Source of the DNA: Pseudomonadota bacterium
GTDB taxonomy: Bacteria; Pseudomonadota; Alphaproteobacteria; Rhizobiales; Xanthobacteraceae
Reading direction: 5' to 3'
Assembly: GCA_021779635.1 (NCBI GenBank)
Contig: JAJYAH010000174.1
Location: 1 to 10,512 of the forward strand
DNA: 10,512 nucleotides
In this document: piece after piece, positions 4,765-10,512 of the stretch
Numbering within the stretch: position 1 is the first letter of the stretch
How the letters are laid out: every line of letters starts with the position of its first letter
Notes under the pieces: generated by a model
Told to the model about the DNA's origin: nothing
What the model saw: the letters and a program-made list of their open reading frames with translations, nothing else
The model's database searches: none
Made by a program: the position numbers and the translations under genes

Positions 4765-6212
4765 GGCCGGTCTCCGGCCGGAAGCTCCAGCGTGAAGGTC
4801 GTACCGTTGCTGCGGTGTTCGAGCATCACGCGACCGCCATGCGCTTCGGCGACCTCGCGGACAATGGCAAGTCCGAGTCCTGTCCCCTCCGGCCTGCCGG
4901 TCGCGAACGGTTCGAACATATGCGCACGAATGGCGGGCGGCACGCCATTGCCGGCATCGGCCACGGACAGGCTGAGATCGCGCTGGGTGGTTCGCGCACG
5001 GAGCACGATCGGCGTGCCGTCGTCCGAATTCTGAATGGCGTTGAGGATCAGGTTGTCGAGCGCGCGCCCGATCTGCGCCTTGTCGAACATGACCGGCGTT
5101 GCAAGGCGCGGCGGACAATCCACCGTGATGGCGCGCCGCCCGGCCTGCTCGCGAAACAGCGCAGCATGCTCCGCAAGAAAGCTGTCGACATCCGTCACCG
5201 GCTCGCGCTTGATCGCGGACCGCTGCACCGAACGGAGTAGATTTTGCAGCAACTGATCCATGCGTCCCACTTGCTCGACCACGACCTGCAATGCGTCCGT
5301 CGACCGGCTGCGGTCCGATTCATTGGCAAGGGCATTCTCGGCCTTTAACCTCATGGCAGCGATCGGGTTCCGAATTTCGTGAGCCACGCCGGCCACGACC
5401 CGGCCCAACGCCGCAAGGCGTTCGCCATCCGCCACGCGCTGGAGCAGGTCAACCGTCCGGCGCCGGGCTTCGGTCGCCTTTGCTCCGGCGCCGTTGATGG
5501 CTCCGATAATGCGATCAAGGTCGCGCTGTCCGGTCAAATCAAGCACGGGCAGGTCGTCCGCGCCGCCCGCCAGCGCCGCCTCGACAGCGTGCAGGCGCTG
5601 CGACCAGCGCCACAGCACGCGGCCAAGCAATGCTGCCGATCCCAGCAGCACCACCAGCAGAAATCCCAATCCGGTGGTCGCCAGAAGAAACGGCCGGCCG
5701 CCGACGGTGACGACCCGCGTCATCGCCCAGGCGGTCGTATTGGCCGCAGGGCCAACCATCGGGCAAGCCGTGATCAGCAGCACCTGCGAGCGTGAATCCC
5801 GCTTCCACTCGAGCCGGCGCCGCGCCGCAGCCGAGCCTTCTGCAATCTGGCGGATGGTCGGCTCCTCGGCTAGCGGAAGGTCGGTCTTTTGTCCGCTGCC
5901 TTCGTAGGTCGGATACGCATAGGCCAGCGAGCCCGTATCGCTCTGCCAAACCCCGCCTTCCACGCCTGGGAACGAGGCCAGCGCACGATCAACGGCAACG
6001 GCATAGTCGGCTTTGGTTCTGGCGGCCGCTCCCGATGAATTGGTCTCCCGGATGATGGCATCACAGGCGCGGGCGATACTGGTAGCGGCGCGATCGGTTC
6101 GCTGGGTCGTCGTCTCCTCGTAAAGGGCAATGAGCATGGCGCCTACGACCAAGGCGGCGACGAGAAACAGTCCCCAGCACACCGCAAACCAGGCAACGAT
6201 CGAACGCGGCAA
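4761..6212 (-). CDS. Membrane-bound sensor histidine kinase, NtrB/ZraS-like
   Basis: The protein has about 483 residues. It has an N-terminal membrane helix (about residues 8-32), a periplasmic sensor region of about 140 residues, and a second membrane helix (about 176-197). A short HAMP-like linker leads to the phospho-acceptor domain with VAGVAHEIRNPIAAMRLKAE (His about 278) and an ATPase domain. The ATPase domain has the N box (NLILNAIQNS), G1 box (DAGNGVPP), F box (MFEPF) and G2 box (GTGLGLAIV). It should phosphorylate the response regulator encoded immediately downstream (4-base ATGA overlap). I placed the start at the TTG at 6210-6212, with GGGAG about 7 bases upstream. A TTG at 6216-6218 is in frame, but the ribosome site would directly abut it. 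The periplasmic region shows no domain I recognise, so the signal is unknown. It follows the AsmA gene by 36 bases and may share its transcript. Confidence 0.9.
   Translation of the reverse strand: MPRSIVAWFAVCWGLFLVAALVVGAMLIALYEETTTQRTDRAATSIARACDAIIRETNSSGAAARTKADYAVAVDRALASFPGVEGGVWQSDTGSLAYAYPTYEGSGQKTDLPLAEEPTIRQIAEGSAAARRRLEWKRDSRSQVLLITACPMVGPAANTTAWAMTRVVTVGGRPFLLATTGLGFLLVVLLGSAALLGRVLWRWSQRLHAVEAALAGGADDLPVLDLTGQRDLDRIIGAINGAGAKATEARRRTVDLLQRVADGERLAALGRVVAGVAHEIRNPIAAMRLKAENALANESDRSRSTDALQVVVEQVGRMDQLLQNLLRSVQRSAIKREPVTDVDSFLAEHAALFREQAGRRAITVDCPPRLATPVMFDKAQIGRALDNLILNAIQNSDDGTPIVLRARTTQRDLSLSVADAGNGVPPAIRAHMFEPFATGRPEGTGLGLAIVREVAEAHGGRVMLEHRSNGTTFTLELPAGDRP
4765..4779 (-). promoter_or_regulatory. 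Hairpin covering the ribosome site of the response-regulator gene
   Basis: On the minus strand, GGCCGG-AGA-CCGGCC is a perfect 6-bp GC-only stem with a 3-base loop, ending directly before the ATG of the response regulator. The GGAG ribosome site lies in the 5' arm and loop. In free mRNA this would hide the site. Ribosomes finishing the kinase gene, which overlaps by ATGA, would open it. This suggests translational coupling that fixes the kinase:regulator ratio. The effect is inferred. Confidence 0.45.
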
Positions 6213-6248
6213 TATCAATCTCCCGGGCCCGCGCTATCAGTCCACGCG

Positions 6249-9200
6249 CTAGAACAACGGTCGTGGTGGAGGGACGGCCGGTGGCGTCAGCACCAGAGGC
6301 GGCCGCGGCTTCGGCGGCCGCAGCATGCCGGGAGCCGGACGGACCTCGATCGGTGGCGGCAGCGGCGCAATCTGCTGACTGACTACCGGCGCATTGGCGT
6401 TGGGCGGCGCGGCTGCTGTCGGCGGCGCTGCCGCGGTTGGTGGCGCTGCTGCTGCTGGCGGACGCGGAACACTGACCCTGGGCTTCGGTTGCAACCGCCG
6501 CGGATCGCGACCGGAGATGGGGGAATCCGAAAGCGGTTGGCCGGGCAATGCCGCATCCGGCGCGATGCCCGAACCCGGCGCGGTCGCATATGGCGGAATC
6601 GACGGCAATGCCGCGGGCGTTTCGCCGCGCTCAATCGAATCGAGCCGGCGGGTTTCGCGATCGATCGCCCTTACCGCCAGCCATGACGACAGCGCCGCAA
6701 CATCGACGGTGCGATTGAGGGCGTCGGGCGAGCCCGCGGCGAACAACTGTATTTCGGGACGGCTGGTCGACGCGCCGGCCGCCGTCGATGCCAGTTCGGC
6801 ACGAATGTCGGCCTGGTCGGCGGGAATATCGTAGCCGCCGGACACGATGGCGCGCGCGTCCTTGGCATCGAGCGTGGTCGCGCCAACGCGAAGCCGGCCG
6901 TCCCTGATACTGAACGGAATCTGCGCCGACGCGACCGACAACGCGCCCGCCGACAACACCGGCTCGACGATCTGCCGCAACCGGGCGTCGTCGGTCGCCT
7001 GCCCGGCGTCGCTGGCGCGGATCGCAACCTCGAACGCGCGCGGATTGAGTCCGGCAATGCCGGCGGATTCCAGCGTCACGGTCCCGCTTCCGGACAACGC
7101 CCCGGTCAACGCCGATGCGCTGCGGCCCTGGCTCGCCAGCGTCATCTGCATTGATGCGCGGCCTGCCGGCATCGCCAGGCCGCGATAGCGCAACGCTGCG
7201 CCATCGACGCCCTTGAATTGAACGCGCGCATTCAGCGCAATTCCATCCGCCGCCGGTTTCGCATCGAGGCTGGCCGTTGCTTCGCCGCCGCCGATAGTGC
7301 CCTTGATGGCGTCGAACGTCAGCGATTGACCGTCGCTCTTGACCGTGCCGCTGACCGGCCGCAATTCGCCGCCGCCGGGAAGCGCGCCGCGCAACGCCTG
7401 AAACGCGACATGACCGCGCCAGCCCTTCAGCAGCCCCGCACCAAGCGGCTCACCCGCATCGCGCCCCGCCGCACCAATGGCAAGTGCAAATACCGGCGCA
7501 AGATCGAGCGCATCGAGGCCGACCTCGCCTTCGACGTCGCTTTCCTCGCCGAGGGTCAACGCCAGGCGCCCGCGCAGCCGCGCACCCGATATCGCGCTAT
7601 CGAGATCATCGAAGATCAGCTTGCTGCCGGTTAGCGACACGCGCGAGGACAGGCTGATGTTCTGAACCAGCGTGTCGGACGGCTTGAGATCGAGCAGCGG
7701 TGCGAAGTTGGCGCGGCGAACCGTGAGACTGACGCTGGCCCTGGGCTCCGACGCCCAAGGCTCCGCGGTCCCCTGTGCTTCGGCGTCGAGGCCGGCTCCT
7801 GATATCCTGGCTTTCAGCCGCAGCGGCGCGTGCCATACGCCGGTGACGGACCCTTGAAATTGCGCCGGACCTTCGCCCGCCACGATCGCGCGATCGAGCC
7901 CCAACAAGACCAGCAATGGACGGCCCTGCTCCGACGACAGTTTCGATTCAATGCCGATTTCGCTGCGCCGGAGCCTGTCGAGATCGACCGCGCGGACCGC
8001 CGCGATGTCAGGCTTTGCGGTAAAGGTGACAACGCCCTTGAGCTGCGGCGCGTCGAGATCGAGAACGGCGCGCGCGCTGGCGCGATCGGCGTGTTCGGCG
8101 TTCTTGTCGAGATCGAGCGTCAGCTTGAGGCGCGCGGGACCCGCACTCGTCCCCAGCGAATCGAGCCGCGACACAAAATGAGGTGCAAATGGCGTGATCA
8201 GGCCGGTGATCCGGGCCAGCGACGCCGCTGTCGAATTCAGCGCCAGCCGCCCGGTGGCATGGACGCGGTCGAAATTGCCCGTGCCTTCCACGGTCACGCC
8301 GTTAGCCTGGCCGATTTTCAGTTGATCGAGCGTGACCGTCTTAGGCCCGTAGCCGAGCTTTGCGATCAACGGTTGCAATTCCTGACCGGCCGACAGGGCG
8401 CGACCGATATCGAGCGACAACTGCGCTTCGTCCGGCCACTCGGCCTGCGGGCCCGCAACCGAGCGCACGAATTCCGTTGCGGCGTCGAGATCGAGACGTT
8501 CCGCCTTCAACTCGGCATCGATCCGGGAGCCGCCGCTGGCCGATGGGTTGGAGAATGCGACCCGGCCGGTAACAGCGCCGCCATCGATTTCGGCAGTCAT
8601 GGCGTCGATCGCGAAGCGGTTCGGGCCGACGCTGACATTGCCGCGCAACTGCAGCGGCTTTTGACTGCGATAGGTGATCTCGCTGCGGCCCTGCAACCAC
8701 GTCACCAGCGTATCCGGATCTGACGATTCGACGTCGATCGCGCCTTTGAAACTGCCGGAGGGACCGGGCGGCGCGTCGATGCCGCTCAGGTCGACGCGGG
8801 TCGCGCCGGGTGCGCGAAAATCCAGCCGGTCGATGGTCCAGGATTTGGTATCGGCATGCAGGTCGGCGGCAACATTCTGCAGCGGGCGTCCGCCCAGCAT
8901 GATCTGCTCGGAACTGAACTCGACGCGTGTCGGGATCGGAGCCTGCGGGAGCGCGGCCATCAGCGCGCGCAGCCCCGGCAACAATAGTATCGGCTCGGCG
9001 GCGTGATCCTTGTCATTATTATTGGCGAAGAACCTGTCAGCATCGAGCTGCCGCGCCGAGAGCACGGCGTGGAGCAGTGGCGAGGCGCCAAAGCGCATGT
9101 CGGCCTGTCCCGCGAATTTCAGCGCGGTGTCGTCGGGACCGTAGCTCGTCTCGAGTTGTTCGAACCGCGCGCCGGCCGGATCGGCCTTGACCTTGGCCGA

Positions 9201-9974
9201 TATCCGCCACGGCGTCGGCGCCGCGTCTGCGCCTTTTGCCTTCGGCGCCGCCGGAACCGACAAGGTCGCCACACCTTCGAAGCGCGGCGCCCGCGCCACA
9301 AATCTGAGCACGCCTTCGATGTCGGCCGACAGGGCGCGCGCGCCAGGGTCGAGGTTGAGATGAATCCGGGTGCCTTCGCCGTCGACGCTCTGGCCGGAAG
9401 AGATGCGGAACGGATAACGCGTGCCGGACAGCGTGAAGTTGCCGTCGCCGCGCACCGACCCGGCCAGCGAGCGGACGTCGCCGCCGAAGGCGATATCGTT
9501 CAATTCCAGCGTCCCGCGGCTGGCGGCGTCATGCAGGGCGATTCGGCCGGTCAAGTTCAAGCGGTCGATCGAAAGCGATCCCAGATTGAAGGTTCCGGTC
9601 GAGACCGGCCAGTCGATCCGCCCCTGCGGGTCGAGGCCAAGATCGAGCGCCAGGCCGTTGATCGTCAATTCGTTGGCACGCCATTCGCCGCGCATCAGCG
9701 AGCCCAGGCTGAACTCGACGTCAAGCTTGTCGGCGCGAACCTTGCCGAGGTCGTTGGCGCCGCCGACCACGACGGAGCGCAGCCGCAGCGACGGCGTCGG
9801 CAGCAGCCGGGCATCGAGCGCGCCGCCGACACGCACCTGCGCGCCGAGCACCCGCGTGGCCTCGGCCTCGAACTGCGGCCGGAACTGATTCCAGTCGATA
9901 AAATACGGCCCGACCAGCGCGGCGATCAGCGCAATGATGAAGGCAATCGCCAATCCGAGCAGCGTCGTCTGCAC
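6249..9974 (-). CDS. AsmA-family protein
   Basis: This is a large 1241-residue protein. Residues 4-24 form one N-terminal membrane helix, followed by the typical AsmA opening PYFIDWNQFRPQFEAEATRV, then LGAQVRVGGALDARLLPTPSLRLRSVVVG. The body is a long series of short beta-strand repeats, as in the bridge-like AsmA/TamB/YhdP proteins that link inner and outer membranes and affect outer-membrane lipid balance. The conserved C-terminal AsmA block lies at about 938-1063, with ALTGALSGSGTVTLESAGI, then GLNPRAFEVAI, and later IRDGRLRVGATTLDAKDARAIVSGGYD. The last 115 residues or so (from about 1125) are low-complexity, Pro/Ala-rich, with short tandem repeats. The start is a GTG (9972-9974) with GGGGAG 5 bases upstream. 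The histidine kinase gene follows closely, which may place envelope function and sensing in one operon. The precise role is unknown. Confidence 0.9.
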   Translation of the reverse strand: MQTTLLGLAIAFIIALIAALVGPYFIDWNQFRPQFEAEATRVLGAQVRVGGALDARLLPTPSLRLRSVVVGGANDLGKVRADKLDVEFSLGSLMRGEWRANELTINGLALDLGLDPQGRIDWPVSTGTFNLGSLSIDRLNLTGRIALHDAASRGTLELNDIAFGGDVRSLAGSVRGDGNFTLSGTRYPFRISSGQSVDGEGTRIHLNLDPGARALSADIEGVLRFVARAPRFEGVATLSVPAAPKAKGADAAPTPWRISAKVKADPAGARFEQLETSYGPDDTALKFAGQADMRFGASPLLHAVLSARQLDADRFFANNNDKDHAAEPILLLPGLRALMAALPQAPIPTRVEFSSEQIMLGGRPLQNVAADLHADTKSWTIDRLDFRAPGATRVDLSGIDAPPGPSGSFKGAIDVESSDPDTLVTWLQGRSEITYRSQKPLQLRGNVSVGPNRFAIDAMTAEIDGGAVTGRVAFSNPSASGGSRIDAELKAERLDLDAATEFVRSVAGPQAEWPDEAQLSLDIGRALSAGQELQPLIAKLGYGPKTVTLDQLKIGQANGVTVEGTGNFDRVHATGRLALNSTAASLARITGLITPFAPHFVSRLDSLGTSAGPARLKLTLDLDKNAEHADRASARAVLDLDAPQLKGVVTFTAKPDIAAVRAVDLDRLRRSEIGIESKLSSEQGRPLLVLLGLDRAIVAGEGPAQFQGSVTGVWHAPLRLKARISGAGLDAEAQGTAEPWASEPRASVSLTVRRANFAPLLDLKPSDTLVQNISLSSRVSLTGSKLIFDDLDSAISGARLRGRLALTLGEESDVEGEVGLDALDLAPVFALAIGAAGRDAGEPLGAGLLKGWRGHVAFQALRGALPGGGELRPVSGTVKSDGQSLTFDAIKGTIGGGEATASLDAKPAADGIALNARVQFKGVDGAALRYRGLAMPAGRASMQMTLASQGRSASALTGALSGSGTVTLESAGIAGLNPRAFEVAIRASDAGQATDDARLRQIVEPVLSAGALSVASAQIPFSIRDGRLRVGATTLDAKDARAIVSGGYDIPADQADIRAELASTAAGASTSRPEIQLFAAGSPDALNRTVDVAALSSWLAVRAIDRETRRLDSIERGETPAALPSIPPYATAPGSGIAPDAALPGQPLSDSPISGRDPRRLQPKPRVSVPRPPAAAAPPTAAAPPTAAAPPNANAPVVSQQIAPLPPPIEVRPAPGMLRPPKPRPPLVLTPPAVPPPRPLF
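6396..6461 (-). repeat. Pro/Ala tandem repeats in the AsmA C-terminal tail
   Basis: Residues 1172-1193 of the AsmA-family protein consist of repeated six-residue units, PPAAAA, PPTAAA, PPTAAA, and then PPNANA with slight variation. The DNA is correspondingly repetitive (GGCGGCGCTGC-like units on the plus strand). Such a tail is probably disordered and could span the cell wall. The repeat number may vary between strains by slippage in whole six-residue units without breaking the frame. Confidence 0.6.
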
Positions 9975-10177
9975 GGTGTCTCCCCTCGAGCAGGTCCGTC
10001 GTCGATCATGCGGGCATATGGCGGTCCATTCGCCAGGCAGATACGCCTCTGAAGAAAGCGAGCTGAGACCGTCCGTCCACCGGCCGCGCGGAAATCAACG
10101 CCGGAGCAGCGTCATATATAGGGACAACTGTGGCGAAGTCACAGCAACCTTGCGTTACGGGACTGATGCCGACGCCG
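9975..10177 (-). promoter_or_regulatory. Intergenic region with possible promoter for the AsmA gene
   Basis: No gene is visible between the P450 stop and the AsmA start. On the minus strand a TATATA (10115-10120) could act as a -10 element. The -35 at the matching distance is poor. A dyad CTGTG-N7-CACAG lies at 10128-10144, in the -35 position, and might bind a regulator. From there the leader would be about 130 bases, ending in the strong ribosome site GGGGAG before the GTG at 9972-9974. No clear terminator for the P450 gene was seen. Confidence 0.35.
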
Positions 10178-10512
10178 TCACCAGCTTGCGGGCAGCGCCT
10201 TCAGGCCACGCAACACAAAGGTCGGCCGCCATTGCGGATTTGCGGCGTCGTCCAGCCGCAGCTCCGGGAGCCGGCGCAGCAGGGTCGCGATCGCGATTTC
10301 CGCTTCGATCCGCGCCAGCTGGGCGCCGAGGCAGAAGTGAATGCCTCCGCCAAAGGACAACGGGCGCACATTGGGACGGGTAATATCGAGCTGATCCGGC
10401 CGATCGGGAAACACCGCCGGGTCCCGATTGGCCGAACCCAGCAGGCAAAGCACGCTCTCGCCCTTCGGAATTTTCTTGCCGCCGAGGTCGTCGACGTCTT
10501 CCAGCGCCACCC
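10178..10512 (-). CDS. Cytochrome P450 (C-terminal part)
   Basis: The gene is cut by the right edge and only its last 110 codons or so are visible. They contain the heme-binding signature FGGGIHFCLGAQLAR, with the axial cysteine encoded at 10331-10333, followed by IEAEIAIATLLRRLPEL of the L helix. Upstream are the usual K'/meander features: the GKKIPKGESVLCLLGSANRD strand region and a D-x-x-R motif (LDITR). The soluble bacterial class (CYP1xx-like) uses ferredoxin-delivered electrons to hydroxylate small substrates. The subfamily and substrate cannot be told from this fragment. The gene ends with TGA at 10178-10180, about 200 bases before the AsmA start, and need not be related in function to it. 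Confidence 0.92.
   Translation of the reverse strand, partial: VALEDVDDLGGKKIPKGESVLCLLGSANRDPAVFPDRPDQLDITRPNVRPLSFGGGIHFCLGAQLARIEAEIAIATLLRRLPELRLDDAANPQWRPTFVLRGLKALPASW

Noticed and set aside
4765..5118. N-terminal extension of the response regulator by 118 codons
   Set aside because: It lies out of frame within the kinase ATPase domain. The receiver domain starts cleanly at the ATG at 4762-4764, which has a ribosome site.
7830..8723. A 297-residue plus-strand open frame, and other long frames opposite the AsmA gene
   Set aside because: They lie entirely within the minus-strand AsmA gene and have low-complexity, Arg-rich translations without known motifs.
9674..9688. A second sigma-54-like match (TGGCACG-N4-TCGC) on the plus strand
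   Set aside because: It has one mismatch in the -12 element, lies inside the AsmA coding region in antisense orientation and has no gene downstream. It is a probable chance hit in GC-rich DNA.

Overview
The window is GC-rich, and every convincing gene lies on the minus strand. Protein style and gene content suggest an alphaproteobacterium of the Bradyrhizobium/Rhodopseudomonas type (Nitrobacteraceae). This is inference from sequence character, not a database match.

Read in the direction of transcription, from high to low coordinates, the layout is as follows. (1) The C-terminal part of a cytochrome P450 (10178-10512, cut by the right edge). (2) An intergenic stretch of about 200 bases with a possible promoter. 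(3) A 1241-residue AsmA-family inner-membrane/periplasmic protein (6249-9974, GTG start). (4) A two-component system 36 bases downstream: an NtrB/ZraS-like membrane histidine kinase (4761-6212) overlapping by ATGA a complete NtrC-type sigma-54 activator (3412-4764). (5) A 33-base gap filled by a perfect 28-bp palindrome and a sigma-70-type promoter. (6) A tightly overlapping three-gene operon: a TetR-type regulator fused to a C-terminal hotdog-like domain (2473-3378), a FlK-type fluoroacetyl-CoA thioesterase (2046-2480) and a fluoroacetate-dehalogenase-type alpha/beta hydrolase (1178-2053). (7) A 5' region with a perfect-consensus sigma-54 promoter driving an unfamiliar protein with two repeated small beta-rich modules and a basic KHG-rich tail (370-1008). 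(8) The N-terminal part of a YdcZ/DUF606-type DMT membrane protein (1-319, cut by the left edge).

The most notable content is the tetR/thioesterase/dehalogenase cassette. The dehalogenase keeps all the residues I associate with fluoroacetate dehalogenases: the Asp nucleophile in HDRG, two carboxylate-binding Arg, the Asp/His pair, and the His-Trp-Tyr halide pocket. The neighbouring thioesterase keeps the Thr/Glu/His triad of Streptomyces cattleya FlK. Together they would form a closed detoxification loop. Fluoroacetate that has been activated to fluoroacetyl-CoA is hydrolysed back before it can become fluorocitrate, and the free acid is defluorinated to glycolate. The regulator, whose C-terminus appears to be a hotdog fold like that of the thioesterase, could sense an acyl-CoA or haloacyl-CoA and repress the operon from the palindrome between the -35 and -10 elements.

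A second regulatory theme is the presence of a sigma-54 activator together with a near-ideal -24/-12 promoter in front of the double-module gene at 370-1008. Whether the two are linked cannot be settled from sequence alone.
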